Below are positions 25,552-33,776 of a stretch of 64,000 nucleotides of DNA, piece by piece (the stretch's first letter is position 1; every line of letters starts with the position of its first letter). The notes beneath the pieces were generated by a model that was not told the origin of the DNA, made no database searches, and saw only the letters and a list, made by a program, of their open reading frames with translations. Location of the stretch: contig NZ_CP114205.1 of NCBI RefSeq assembly GCF_027497495.1, forward strand, positions 4,526,001 through 4,590,000, written 5' to 3'. A program made the position numbers and the translations under genes. The stretch is from Streptomyces tubercidicus (lineage in GTDB: Bacteria > Actinomycetota > Actinomycetes > Streptomycetales > Streptomycetaceae).

Positions 25552-25636
25552 CTGACAGTAGCCGTGGGGTCGGTCCTCCGATCGGCTACTCTTTTATGCG
25601 TTAATCCGACCACCCGTCCGTCCAAGGAGCACTCAC

Positions 25637-25801
25637 GTGGCTGCCACCGACGTCCGCCCGAAGATCACGCTGGCCTGCGTGGAGTGCAAGGAGCGGAACT
25701 ACATCACCAAGAAGAACCGGCGTAACGACCCGGACCGTCTTGAGATGAAGAAGCACTGCCCCCGTTGCAACTCGCACACCGCGCACCGCGAGACGCGATA
25801 A
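25637..25801 (+). CDS. rpmG: 50S ribosomal protein L33 (zinc-binding form)
   Basis: 54 residues. Read directly from the sequence: it begins MAATDVRPKITLACVECKER and ends CPRCNSHTAHRETR. Two CxxC pairs (CVEC and CPRC) make it the zinc-binding form, so a zinc-independent paralogue regulated by Zur may exist elsewhere. The GTG start at 25637 follows AAGGAG. It belongs to the large ribosomal subunit near the E site. The order tRNA-Thr, tRNA-Met, rpmG, hadA, hadB is widespread in actinobacteria. Confidence 0.96.
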   Translation: MAATDVRPKITLACVECKERNYITKKNRRNDPDRLEMKKHCPRCNSHTAHRETR

Positions 25802-25814
25802 CACAGGCTCGTCC

Positions 25815-25848
25815 GTGAGGCCGTCCCCATTCGTGGGGGCGGCCTCAC
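25815..25848 (+). terminator. Terminator after rpmG
   Basis: GTGAGGCCGTCCCC pairs with GGGGGCGGCCTCAC (one wobble) around a short ATTCGT loop region. It lies 13 bases after the rpmG stop and 38 before hadA. Confidence 0.8.
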
Positions 25849-25885
25849 GGCGTTATCACCATCAGTACAGGGAGGTTGCGAGCCC

Positions 25886-26338
25886 ATGGCGCTCGACCAG
25901 TCTTTTGTCGGACGCACGTACCCGCCCACCGACCCGTACGAGGTCGGCCGGGAAAAGATCCGCGAATTCGCCGAGGCGATCGGTGACCCCAACCCCGCTT
26001 ATACGGACGCCGAAGCGGCCAAGGCGCTGGGGTACTCCGATGTGATCGCACCGCCGACTTTTGTGTTCGCCATCACTTTCAAGGCCGCGGGGCAGGTCAT
26101 CGAGGACCCGCAACTGGGCCTGGACTACAGCCGGGTGGTGCACGGCGACCAGAAATTCGCCTCCACCCGGCCGGTGCGCAGCGGCGACCGGCTCTCCGTC
26201 ACCTCCACCATCGAGGCCATCAAGACCATGGCCGGCAACGACATCATCGACATCCGCGGTGAGGTGCACGACGAGGCGGGCGAACACGTCGTGACCGCCT
26301 TCACCAAGCTGGTGGCCCGCGCCGCGAAGGAGGCCTGA
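25886..26338 (+). CDS. hadA: MaoC-like (3R)-hydroxyacyl dehydratase subunit, HadA/HadC type
   Basis: 150 residues with the UPF0336/FAS1-dehydratase form of the hotdog fold: SFVGRTYPPTDPYEVGREKI near the start and IGDPNPAYTDAEAAKALGY in the middle. In mycobacteria HadA or HadC pairs with HadB to dehydrate 3-hydroxyacyl-ACP in FAS-II; HadA-type subunits stabilise substrate while HadB supplies the catalytic residues. Here it precedes the HadB-type gene by one base. Streptomycetes make no mycolic acids, so the substrate is probably another acyl-ACP or acyl-CoA. Confidence 0.85.
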   Translation: MALDQSFVGRTYPPTDPYEVGREKIREFAEAIGDPNPAYTDAEAAKALGYSDVIAPPTFVFAITFKAAGQVIEDPQLGLDYSRVVHGDQKFASTRPVRSGDRLSVTSTIEAIKTMAGNDIIDIRGEVHDEAGEHVVTAFTKLVARAAKEA

Positions 26339-26339
26339 G

Positions 26340-26774
26340 ATGACCGCGAAGATTTCCTATGACGACGTCGAGGTCGGTACGGAACTCCCGGCGCAGTCCT
26401 TCCCGGTGAGCCGCGCCACGCTCGTCCGGTACGCGGGCGCCTCCGGTGACTTCAACCCGATCCACTGGAACGAGAAGTTCGCCAAGGAGGTCGGGCTGCC
26501 GGACGTCATCGCCCACGGCATGTTCACCATGGCCGAGGCGATCCGGGTGGTCACCGACTGGACCGGCGACCCGGGCGCGGTCGCCGAATACGGGGTGCGC
26601 TTCACCAAGCCCGTCGTCGTCCCCAACGACGAGACGGGCGCACTGATCGAGGTCAGCGCCAAGGTCGCCGCCAAGCTGGACGACGACGACCGTACGGTCC
26701 GTGTCGACCTCACCGCGATGAGCGCCGGCCAGAAGGTGCTGGGCATGTCCCGCGCCGTGGTCCGCCTCGCCTGA
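26340..26774 (+). CDS. hadB: MaoC-like (3R)-hydroxyacyl dehydratase, HadB type
   Basis: 144 residues. It contains the hydratase-2 motif with catalytic D37 and H42 (GDFNPIHWNEKFAKEVG) and the downstream VIAHGMFTMA. It should form the catalytic half of a heterodimer with the preceding HadA-type protein. The start is one base after the hadA stop (TGAGATG context), indicating an operon. There is no third (hadC) gene; murB follows after 61 bases. Confidence 0.88.
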   Translation: MTAKISYDDVEVGTELPAQSFPVSRATLVRYAGASGDFNPIHWNEKFAKEVGLPDVIAHGMFTMAEAIRVVTDWTGDPGAVAEYGVRFTKPVVVPNDETGALIEVSAKVAAKLDDDDRTVRVDLTAMSAGQKVLGMSRAVVRLA

Positions 26775-26835
26775 GCCGGGGCCGCAGGGGGCGTCCGGCC
26801 GAGGGCTGTCGGACCGCCCCCGTACCCTTGGGCGC

Positions 26836-27891
26836 GTGCAGGAACTCCACGACGCCCCCCTCGCCCCGCTGACCACCTTCCGCCTCGGCGGCCCGGCCGC
26901 CCGCCTCGTCACGGCCACCACCGACGACGAGGTGATCGCGGCCGTCCGCGCGGCCGATGACACCGGAACCCCGCTGCTGATCATCGGCGGCGGCAGCAAT
27001 CTCGTCATCGGCGACAAGGGCTTCGACGGCACGGCCCTGCGCATCGCCACCCGTGGCTTCGCGCTCGACGGCACGACCCTGACGCTCGCCGCGGGCGAGA
27101 ACTGGTCCGAGGCGGTCGCCCGCACGGTCGAGGCGGGGCTGGCCGGTATCGAGTGCCTGGCCGGGATCCCCGGCTCCGCGGGCGCCACCCCGATTCAGAA
27201 CGTGGGCGCGTACGGCCAGGAGGTCTCCGCCACGATCACCGAGGTCGTCGCCTACGACCGCCGCCTCGGCGAGACCGTCACGATCCCCAGCGAGGACTGC
27301 GGCTTCTCCTACCGCCACAGCCGCTTCAAGGAGCACCCCGAGCGGTTCGTGGTGCTGCGGGTGCGGTTCGCCCTGGAGGACGCCGGGGGGCTCTCCGCGC
27401 CCCTGAAGTACCCCGAGACGGCCCGCGCCCTCGGGGTGGAGGCCGGAGACCGGGTCCCGGCCGCCATCGCCCGGGAGACCGTGCTGGCCCTGCGCGCCGG
27501 CAAGGGCATGGTGCTGGACCCCGAGGACCACGACACCTGGTCGGCGGGCTCGTTCTTCACCAACCCGGTCCTCACCGAGGCCGAGCACACCGCCTTCGTC
27601 CGCCGCGTCCAGGAGCGCCTCGGCCCCGACGTCGCCCCGCCCGCCTTCCCGGCCGGCGACGGCCTGGTGAAGACCTCCGCGGCCTGGCTCATCGACCGGG
27701 CGGGCTTCACCAAGGGCTACGGCAGCGGCCCCGCCCGCATCTCCACCAAGCACACCCTCGCGCTCACCAACCGCGGCGCGGCCACCACCGAGGACCTGCT
27801 GGCCCTGGCCCGCGAGGTCCGCGACGGGGTGCACGCGGCCTTCGGCATCACCCTCGTCAACGAACCGGTCACGGTCGGCGTCAGCCTCTAG
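26836..27891 (+). CDS. murB: UDP-N-acetylenolpyruvoylglucosamine reductase
   Basis: 351 residues. The FAD-binding domain has TTFRLGGPAARLV, LIIGGGSNLVIGD and GIPGSAGATPIQNVGAYGQE; the catalytic region has YRHSRFK, the serine proton donor in WSAGSFFTNPV, and KTSAAWLIDRAGFTKGYGSG near the end. It performs the second committed step of peptidoglycan precursor synthesis (NADPH reduction of the enolpyruvyl group). The GTG at 26836 has no clear ribosome binding site, and a TACCCT hexamer ends 8 bases upstream, so the mRNA may be leaderless. It is convergent with the adenosine deaminase gene. Confidence 0.95.
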   Translation: MQELHDAPLAPLTTFRLGGPAARLVTATTDDEVIAAVRAADDTGTPLLIIGGGSNLVIGDKGFDGTALRIATRGFALDGTTLTLAAGENWSEAVARTVEAGLAGIECLAGIPGSAGATPIQNVGAYGQEVSATITEVVAYDRRLGETVTIPSEDCGFSYRHSRFKEHPERFVVLRVRFALEDAGGLSAPLKYPETARALGVEAGDRVPAAIARETVLALRAGKGMVLDPEDHDTWSAGSFFTNPVLTEAEHTAFVRRVQERLGPDVAPPAFPAGDGLVKTSAAWLIDRAGFTKGYGSGPARISTKHTLALTNRGAATTEDLLALAREVRDGVHAAFGITLVNEPVTVGVSL

Positions 27892-27909
27892 GCGGCGCGG
27901 GCCGGTCCG

Positions 27910-28953
27910 TCAGTCGGCCAGCCAGGCGTCGATCTCCGCCAGCAGCCGCTCCCGCTCGCCCTCCGGGGCGCGCGAGCCGCGGACCGACTGGCGGGCCAGC
28001 TCGGCCAGTTCGGCGTCGGTGAAGCCGTGCGCGGTGCGGGCGATCTCATACTGATCGGCCAGCCGCGCGCCGAACAGCAGCGGATCGTCCGCGCCCAGCG
28101 CCATCGGCACGCCCGCGTCGAAGAGCGTCCGCAGCGGCACGTCCTCGGGCTTCTCGTAGACCCCCAGCGCCACATTCGACGCCGGGCACACCTCGCAGGT
28201 CACCCCGCGCGAGGCCAGCCGGCGCAGCAGCACGGGGTCCTCCGCGGCCCGCACGCCGTGCCCCACCCGGCCGGCGTGCAGATCGTCCAGACAGTCCCGG
28301 ACGCTCGCCGGCCCCGACAGCTCACCGCCGTGCGGCGCCGCCAGCAGGCCGCCGTCCCGGGCGATCGCGAAGGCGCGGTCGAAGTCCCGGGCGAATCCCC
28401 GGCGTTCGTCGTTGGACAGCCCGAAGCCGATCACGCCGTGGTCGGCGTAGCGCACCGCGAGACGCGCCAGCGTACGGGCCTCCAGGGGGTGCTTCATACG
28501 GTTCGCGGCCACCAGGACGCGGATGCCGAGCCCGGTGTCCCGGGAGGCGCTGTGCACCGCGTCCAGGATGATCTCCAGGGCCGGGATCAGCCCGCCCAGC
28601 CGCGGGGCGTACGAGGTGGGGTCGACCTGGATCTCCAGCCAGCGCGACCCGTCGCGGACATCCTCCTCGGCGGCCTCGCGCACCAGCCGCTGGATGTCCT
28701 CCGGCGACCGCAGGCACGACCGCGCGATGTCGTACAGCCGCTGGAAACGGAACCAGCCGCGCTCGTCCGTGGCTCTCAGCTGGGGCGGCTCACCGCTCCG
28801 CAGCGCCTCCGGCAGATGGACGCCGTACTTGTCGGCGAGGTCCAGCAGGGTCGTGGACCGCATCGAGCCGGTGAAGTGCAGGTGCAGATGGGCCTTCGGC
28901 AGTCGGCGCAGGTCTCGAATAGCGGCTTCGCCGCTGGCACGAACGCTCTCCAT
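27910..28953 (-). CDS. add: Adenosine deaminase
   Basis: 347 residues from the ATG at 28953. All metal and catalytic motifs are present: KAHLHLHFTGS (HxH), AAPHGGELSGP (His and catalytic Glu), GRVGHGVRAAEDP, and GADDPLLFG (Asp ligand). It converts adenosine or deoxyadenosine to inosine in purine salvage. Streptomycetes carry several members of this family, so specificity for adenosine versus aminodeoxyfutalosine is not certain from sequence alone. An upstream start at 29067 would add an arginine/proline-rich leader. It is on the same strand as the aminotransferase but separated from it by a terminator. Confidence 0.88.
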   Translation of the reverse strand: MESVRASGEAAIRDLRRLPKAHLHLHFTGSMRSTTLLDLADKYGVHLPEALRSGEPPQLRATDERGWFRFQRLYDIARSCLRSPEDIQRLVREAAEEDVRDGSRWLEIQVDPTSYAPRLGGLIPALEIILDAVHSASRDTGLGIRVLVAANRMKHPLEARTLARLAVRYADHGVIGFGLSNDERRGFARDFDRAFAIARDGGLLAAPHGGELSGPASVRDCLDDLHAGRVGHGVRAAEDPVLLRRLASRGVTCEVCPASNVALGVYEKPEDVPLRTLFDAGVPMALGADDPLLFGARLADQYEIARTAHGFTDAELAELARQSVRGSRAPEGERERLLAEIDAWLAD

Positions 28954-29025
28954 CCCAAGATCTTGCCGTATGAGAGCGGGCGCCGGTAGAGCCTTTGCCC
29001 GAAGGGGTGTCCGCGGGAACGCACG

Positions 29026-29057
29026 AGCGGGCGCCCGGAAGACTCCGGACGCCCGCT
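29026..29057 (-). terminator. Terminator of the aspartate aminotransferase gene
   Basis: AGCGGGCG...CGCCCGCT form the outer stem and CCGGA/TCCGG the inner stem around AGAC. It lies 37 bases beyond the aminotransferase stop, in its direction of transcription. Confidence 0.7.
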
Positions 29058-29093
29058 GCGCCACCACCTACGGATTTCCGGAGGTGGGATTGA

Positions 29094-30329
29094 TCACTTG
29101 GCCTCGGCCAGCAGCTTCTGCAGCCGCGACACGCCCTCGACCAGGTCCTCGTCGCCCAGCGCGTACGAAAGCCGCAGGTAGCCGGGGGTGCCGAAGGCCT
29201 CGCCCGGGACGACGGCGACCTCCGCCTCCTCCAGGATCAGTTCGGCCAGCTCGACGCTGGTCTGCGGGCGCTTGCCCCGGATCTCCTTGCCCAGCAGCTC
29301 CTTGACCGACGGGTACGCGTAGAACGCGCCCTCCGGCTCCGGGCACAGCACCCCGTCGATCTCGTTGAGCATCCGCACGATGGTCTTGCGGCGCCGGTCG
29401 AAGGCGACCTTCATCTCCTCGACGGCCGTCAGATCGCCGGAGACCGCCGCGATCGCCGCGGCCTGGGCCACGTTGGAGACATTGGACGTGGCGTGCGACT
29501 GGAGGTTCGTGGCGGCCTTGATGACGTCCTTGGGGCCGATCGCCCAGCCCACCCGCCAGCCGGTCATCGCATACGTCTTCGCCACACCGTTGACGATGAT
29601 GCACTTGTCCCGCAGCTCGGGCACGACCACCGGCAGCGACGAGCTGGTGGCGCCGCCGTAGACCAGGTGCTCGTAGATCTCGTCGGTCAGCACCCACAGC
29701 CCGTGCCCGGCGGCCCAGCGGCCGACGGCCTCGACCTGCTCACGGCTGTAGACCGCACCGGTCGGGTTCGACGGCGAGACGAACAGCAGCACCTTGGTGC
29801 GGTCCGTACGGGCCGCCTCCAGCTGCTCCACGGTCACCCGGTAGCCGGTGGTCTCGTCCGCGACGACATCGACCGGCACACCGCCGGCCAGACGGATCGA
29901 CTCGGGGTAGGTGGTCCAGTACGGCGCCGGGACGATGACCTCGTCGCCCGGGTCGAGGATCGCTGCGAACGCCTCGTAGATCGCCTGCTTGCCGCCGTTC
30001 GTCACCAGGACGTTCGCGGCCTCGATCTCGTAGCCGGAGTCGCGCAGCGTCTTCGCGACGATCGCGGACTTCAGCTCGGGAAGTCCGCCGGCCGGGGTGT
30101 AGCGGTGGTACTTCGGGTTGCGGCAGGCCTCGATCGCCGCCTCGACGATGTAGTCGGGCGTCGGGAAGTCCGGCTCACCGGCGCCGAAGCCGATCACCGG
30201 GCGTCCGGCGGCCTTCAGGGCCTTCGCCTTGGCGTCGACGGCGAGGGTCGCGGACTCGGAAATCGCACCGACACGGGCCGAGACCCGGCGGTCGACTGGG
30301 GACGAAGCGGGAGGAGTGGCAGCGCTCAT
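29094..30329 (-). CDS. aspC: Pyridoxal-phosphate aspartate aminotransferase
   Basis: 411 residues from the ATG at 30329. Class I aminotransferase signature: GAGEPDFPTPDYI, VTNGGKQAIYEA, PAPYWTTYPE, SPSNPTGAVY (Asn), TDEIYEHLVYGG (Asp/Tyr) and the lysine that binds the cofactor in VNGVAKTYAMTGWRVGW. It exchanges amino groups between aspartate and 2-oxoglutarate; a broader substrate range is common in this subgroup (type I-beta). Position next to tRNA-Trp and secE is conserved in streptomycetes. The ribosome binding site is weak; the upstream ATG at 30539 would add residues with no family match. Confidence 0.92.
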   Translation of the reverse strand: MSAATPPASSPVDRRVSARVGAISESATLAVDAKAKALKAAGRPVIGFGAGEPDFPTPDYIVEAAIEACRNPKYHRYTPAGGLPELKSAIVAKTLRDSGYEIEAANVLVTNGGKQAIYEAFAAILDPGDEVIVPAPYWTTYPESIRLAGGVPVDVVADETTGYRVTVEQLEAARTDRTKVLLFVSPSNPTGAVYSREQVEAVGRWAAGHGLWVLTDEIYEHLVYGGATSSSLPVVVPELRDKCIIVNGVAKTYAMTGWRVGWAIGPKDVIKAATNLQSHATSNVSNVAQAAAIAAVSGDLTAVEEMKVAFDRRRKTIVRMLNEIDGVLCPEPEGAFYAYPSVKELLGKEIRGKRPQTSVELAELILEEAEVAVVPGEAFGTPGYLRLSYALGDEDLVEGVSRLQKLLAEAK

Positions 30330-30398
30330 ATCTGCATCGTCCCAGACCTCTGAGGAGCCCGGCACATCGCTTTGCGGGCACCACCCGGGACGTTTCTG

Positions 30399-30428
30399 TT
30401 CGACGCCCGGCTCTGAAGCACGTACACT
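30399..30428 (+). promoter_or_regulatory. Candidate promoter upstream of tRNA-Trp
   Basis: TTCGAC, 18 bases, TACACT. A second possible -10 (TAGGTT at 30494) is closer to the tRNA. Confidence 0.4.
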
Positions 30429-30512
30429 CGCTGACCGTTGGCTCCCGACAGGTCGCCGCGGTGCACGCACGTAGTGCAGTCGGCCGCATGCGGTAGGTTG
30501 GGGGAACCACAA

Positions 30513-30585
30513 AGGGTCGTAGCTCAATTGGTAGAGCACTGGTCTCCAAAACCAGCGGTTGGGGGTTCAAGTCCCTCCGGCCCTG
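30513..30585 (+). tRNA. tRNA-Trp (CCA)
   Basis: Acceptor AGGGTCG pairs with CGGCCCT. The anticodon stem CTGGT/ACCAG encloses loop CTCCAAA, giving CCA. Usual place just before secE-nusG in actinobacteria. Confidence 0.97.
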
Positions 30586-30588
30586 CTA

Positions 30589-30614
30589 CACGCACTTCGT
30601 CACCACAGTGCGTG
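30589..30614 (+). terminator. Weak hairpin after tRNA-Trp
   Basis: CACGCACT and AGTGCGTG form an 8-bp stem with a 10-base loop, 3 bases after the tRNA. Confidence 0.4.
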
Positions 30615-30693
30615 CACGCGTACGTATGAAATGCACCGCCGTGCGGCTCAACCGGGCGCGGCACGGCCACGACCCGGATTCAGGTGAGGACGA

Positions 30694-30990
30694 GTGACGG
30701 ACGCCCTGGGCTCCATCGACATGCCTGAGCGCGGTCGTTCCGAGGACGACACCGCGGAATCCCAGAAGAAGCCCCGCCGTGGCGGCAAGCGCGGCAAGAA
30801 GGGCCCCTTCGCGCGGCTCGCACTCTTCTACCGCCAGGTCGTGGCGGAACTCCGCAAGGTCGTCTGGCCCACGCGCAGCCAGCTGTCGACGTACACCACC
30901 GTGGTGATCGTCTTCGTTGTCATCATCATCGGTCTCGTAACCGTGATTGACTTGGGAATCAACCGAGTCGTCGGGTACGTCTTCGGCTGA
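30694..30990 (+). CDS. secE: Preprotein translocase subunit SecE
   Basis: 98 residues. A hydrophilic N-terminus rich in Lys/Arg (KKPRRGGKRGKKG) is followed by the amphipathic FYRQVVAELRKVVWPTRSQL typical of SecE and one membrane helix (about 70-95). With SecY and SecG it forms the Sec channel. The GTG start follows GTGAGGACGAG. A short hairpin separates it from nusG. Confidence 0.95.
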   Translation: MTDALGSIDMPERGRSEDDTAESQKKPRRGGKRGKKGPFARLALFYRQVVAELRKVVWPTRSQLSTYTTVVIVFVVIIIGLVTVIDLGINRVVGYVFG

Positions 30991-30999
30991 TCCCGCGGA

Positions 31000-31019
31000 G
31001 GGCGCCTCAGCGGGCGCCC
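31000..31019 (+). terminator. Hairpin between secE and nusG
   Basis: GGGCGCC and GGCGCCC with a 6-base loop, followed by CTTTCG. It may attenuate rather than stop transcription, since secE and nusG are normally cotranscribed. Confidence 0.45.
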
Positions 31020-31063
31020 CTTTCGCATGTTCAACCCCTTGAAGCCAGGAAGAAGCAGCCACC

Positions 31064-31930
31064 GTGTCTGACCCGAACCTGAACGACGCCGCCGACTCCG
31101 CCGAGACGGCAGCGGCCGACGTGGACGCGGCTGCCTCGGCCGAGGTCCAGGGCGACGACACCGAACTCGAAATCGTCCAGGCCGCCGACGAGACCGACGA
31201 GCTGGACGCTGAGGACGCCGCCGCCGGTGAGCCCGCCGAGGCCGCTGCGGTGCACGTCGAGGACGAGGCCGAGGCCGTCGGTGAAGCCGCCGAGGAAGAA
31301 GAAGAGGAGCCGGTCGACCCGGTGGCCGCCCTCCGCGACGAGCTCCGTGGCCTGCCCGGTGAGTGGTACGTCATCCACACCTACGCGGGCTACGAGAACC
31401 GCGTGAAGACCAACCTTGAGCAGCGTGCCGTCTCGCTGAACGTCGAGGACTACATCTTCCAGGCCGAGGTGCCGCAGGAAGAGGTCGCCCAGATCAAGAA
31501 CGGCGAGCGCAAGACCATCCGCCAGAACAAGCTCCCGGGCTACGTTCTCGTGCGCATGGACCTCACGAACGAGTCCTGGGGCGTCGTCCGCAACACCCCG
31601 GGCGTCACCGGCTTCGTCGGCAACGCCTACGACCCCTACCCGCTGACGCTGGACGAGATCGTCAAGATGCTCGCCCCGGAGGCCGAGGAGAAGGCCGCCA
31701 AGGAGGCCGCCGCGGCCGAGGGCAAGCCGGCGCCGTCCCGCAAGGTCGAGGTCCAGGTGCTGGACTTCGAGGTGGGCGACTCCGTCACCGTCACCGACGG
31801 CCCGTTCGCGACGCTGCAGGCCACGATCAACGAGATCAACGCCGACTCGAAGAAGGTCAAGGGCCTCGTCGAGATCTTCGGCCGCGAGACCCCGGTCGAG
31901 CTGAGCTTCGACCAGATCCAGAAGAACTAG
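31064..31930 (+). CDS. nusG: Transcription termination/antitermination protein NusG
   Basis: 288 residues. The first 95 are an acidic Ala/Glu/Asp-rich extension seen in streptomycete NusG. The NGN domain follows (GEWYVIHTYAGYENRVKTNL, NKLPGYVLVRMDL, NTPGVTGFVG), then the KOW domain (FEVGDSVTVTDGPFATLQ, FGRETPVELSFDQIQK). It binds RNA polymerase and modulates pausing, Rho-dependent termination and transcription-translation coupling. A strong terminator follows, separating it from rplK. Confidence 0.97.
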   Translation: MSDPNLNDAADSAETAAADVDAAASAEVQGDDTELEIVQAADETDELDAEDAAAGEPAEAAAVHVEDEAEAVGEAAEEEEEEPVDPVAALRDELRGLPGEWYVIHTYAGYENRVKTNLEQRAVSLNVEDYIFQAEVPQEEVAQIKNGERKTIRQNKLPGYVLVRMDLTNESWGVVRNTPGVTGFVGNAYDPYPLTLDEIVKMLAPEAEEKAAKEAAAAEGKPAPSRKVEVQVLDFEVGDSVTVTDGPFATLQATINEINADSKKVKGLVEIFGRETPVELSFDQIQKN

Positions 31931-31950
31931 GTTCTTCCGGACACCAGCCA

Positions 31951-32000
31951 AACCGACCAGGTCAGACGGGCTCACAGCCGGTCTGACCTGCTCGGTTTTT
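31951..32000 (+). terminator. Strong terminator after nusG
   Basis: AACCGA-CC-AGGTCAGAC pairs with GTCTGACCT-GC-TCGGTT and runs into TTTTT, a classic intrinsic terminator. Confidence 0.88.
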
Positions 32001-32026
32001 GGCCGCAGGACGGTACCCGTTATCGT
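31999..32026 (+). promoter_or_regulatory. Candidate rplK-rplA promoter
   Basis: TTGGCC, 16 bases, TATCGT, directly behind the nusG terminator and about 70 bases before rplK. Confidence 0.45.
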
Positions 32027-32097
32027 TGTGCGGTATGCCTCCATCCGGATGACCGGGTGGATTGGCGAAACACCTCTCACTAGGACCCGGAGAGAGC

Positions 32098-32532
32098 ATG
32101 CCTCCCAAGAAGAAGAAGGTCACGGGGCTTATCAAGCTCCAGATCCAGGCCGGTGCCGCAAACCCGGCTCCGCCGGTCGGCCCCGCGCTGGGTCAGCACG
32201 GCGTCAACATCATGGAGTTCTGCAAGGCCTACAACGCCGCGACCGAGTCGCAGCGTGGCATGGTCGTGCCGGTGGAGATCACGGTCTACGAAGACCGCTC
32301 CTTCACCTTCATCACCAAGACCCCGCCGGCCGCGAAGCTCATCCTGAAGGCCGCGGGCGTGGAGAAGGGCTCCGGCGAGCCGCACAAGACCAAGGTCGCG
32401 AAGATCACGCGTGACCAGGTCCGTGACATCGCCACCACCAAGATGCCCGACCTGAACGCCAACGACCTGGACGCCGCCGAGAAGATCATCGCCGGCACCG
32501 CCCGTTCCATGGGCATCACGGTCGAGGGCTGA
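32098..32532 (+). CDS. rplK: 50S ribosomal protein L11
   Basis: 144 residues from the ATG at 32098 ([19 protein letters not shown]), the standard length, with GGAGAGAG before it. Features are the proline-rich [21 protein letters not shown], the binding region for thiostrepton-type antibiotics, and the RNA-binding C-terminal domain (GTARSMGI). L11 sits in the GTPase-associated centre and is needed for the stringent response factor RelA. Cotranscribed with rplA. Confidence 0.98.
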
Positions 32533-32614
32533 TCCCAGCCCTTCAGGCACCACACGTGGCAGGGCCAGGCGCTGGTCCGCACCACGACTCCACCCCACTG
32601 CATCAGGAGCAGAA

Positions 32615-33331
32615 GTGAAGCGCAGCAAGACTCTTCGCACCGCGGACGCGAAGATCGACCGGGAGCGTCTGTACGCCCCCCTCGAAGCCGTCCGTCTCGC
32701 CAAGGAGACCGCGTCCGTCAAGTTCGACGCGACCGTCGAGGTCGCCATGCGTCTGGGTGTCGACCCGCGCAAGGCCGACCAGATGGTCCGTGGCACCGTG
32801 AACCTCCCGCACGGCACCGGTAAGACCGCCCGGGTCCTGGTCTTCGCGACCGGTGACCGTGCTGCGGCCGCGGAAGCCGCCGGCGCCGACATCGTCGGCT
32901 CGGACGAACTGATCGACGAGGTCTCCAAGGGCCGTCTGGACTTCGACGCCGTCGTCGCCACCCCGGACCTCATGGGCAAGGTCGGCCGCCTCGGCCGCGT
33001 GCTCGGTCCGCGTGGTCTGATGCCGAACCCGAAGACCGGCACCGTCACCCCGGATGTCGCCAAGGCTGTCACCGACATCAAGGGCGGCAAGATCGAGTTC
33101 CGCGTGGACAAGCACGCGAACCTCCACTTCATCATCGGCAAGGTCTCCTTCGACGAGACCAAGCTGGTGGAGAACTACGCCGCGGCGCTGGAGGAGATCT
33201 CCCGCCTCAAGCCGTCCGCCGCCAAGGGCCGCTACATCAAGAAGGCCACCATCACCACCACGATGGGCCCTGGCATCCCGCTGGACGCCAACCGCACCCG
33301 CAACCTCCTCGTCGAGGAAGAGGCCGTCTGA
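32615..33331 (+). CDS. rplA: 50S ribosomal protein L1
   Basis: 238 residues. The GTG at 32615 follows CAGGAGCAGAA. Family motifs: RGTVNLPHGTGKTARVLVFA, LGRVLGPRGLMPNPKTGTVT and TTMGPGIPLD. L1 forms the mobile stalk at the E site and in many bacteria represses its own operon by binding the mRNA leader. A terminator at 33369 closes the operon. Confidence 0.98.
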   Translation: MKRSKTLRTADAKIDRERLYAPLEAVRLAKETASVKFDATVEVAMRLGVDPRKADQMVRGTVNLPHGTGKTARVLVFATGDRAAAAEAAGADIVGSDELIDEVSKGRLDFDAVVATPDLMGKVGRLGRVLGPRGLMPNPKTGTVTPDVAKAVTDIKGGKIEFRVDKHANLHFIIGKVSFDETKLVENYAAALEEISRLKPSAAKGRYIKKATITTTMGPGIPLDANRTRNLLVEEEAV

Positions 33332-33368
33332 TCTTCGCGATCGGCGCCTCATAGCGTGTGACCACTGT

Positions 33369-33410
33369 CGTCAGGCCCCGCTCTCCCGCAACGGAGGGCG
33401 GGGCCTGACG
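33369..33410 (+). terminator. Terminator after rplK-rplA
   Basis: CGTCAGGCCCCGC and GCGGGGCCTGACG, plus TCTCC/GGAG inside, form a long stem 37 bases after the rplA stop. With the promoter and leader further on, it accounts for the 33332-33776 gap, where I see no gene. Confidence 0.85.
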
Positions 33411-33515
33411 CATGCCGTGCCGCCCCTGTGCGCCCGTATGGCCCCTCGGGCGGGCCCGGCGCACGGAACGGCCCTCAGCGGCCGGGAGCGCGCCCGGTGC
33501 CCCCTCTCGGCCGAT

Positions 33516-33544
33516 TTGCCTGGCGCGGGGCTCTCCCGTACCGT
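33516..33544 (+). promoter_or_regulatory. Candidate rplJ-rplL promoter
   Basis: TTGCCT, exactly 17 bases, TACCGT: a good match to the principal sigma factor consensus. Transcription would begin near 33551, giving a leader of about 225 bases before rplJ. Confidence 0.6.
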
Positions 33545-33549
33545 GTGCG

Positions 33550-33776
33550 GAAGCCAAAGACCGCTGGTTGTCTCTGTGCGTCCGGTCCCGGGCGTGCAGT
33601 GGCCGAAGGATCCGCTAGCTGCGGACGGCCTGCGCAGGTGTGTATGGATGAACTCCCGGACGGAATTCCGATGGATTCCGCTCTGGTCGAGTACGCCCCG
33701 TGCGCCTGCGCCGGGGCGTTTGTTTTGCCCAGCCCCTTCTGCGCGGTCCTCATCACCCGGAAGGAGGCCGAGGCTC
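33550..33776 (+). ncRNA. L10-type mRNA leader with attenuator
   Basis: The leader upstream of rplJ contains a terminator-like hairpin, CGCCCCG (33694) pairing with CGGGGCG (to 33718), followed by TTTGTTTT. In other bacteria L10 or the L10-L12 complex binds this leader and controls rplJL expression. The hairpin and T-run are seen directly; the L10-binding fold upstream is inferred and I did not model it. Confidence 0.6.
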
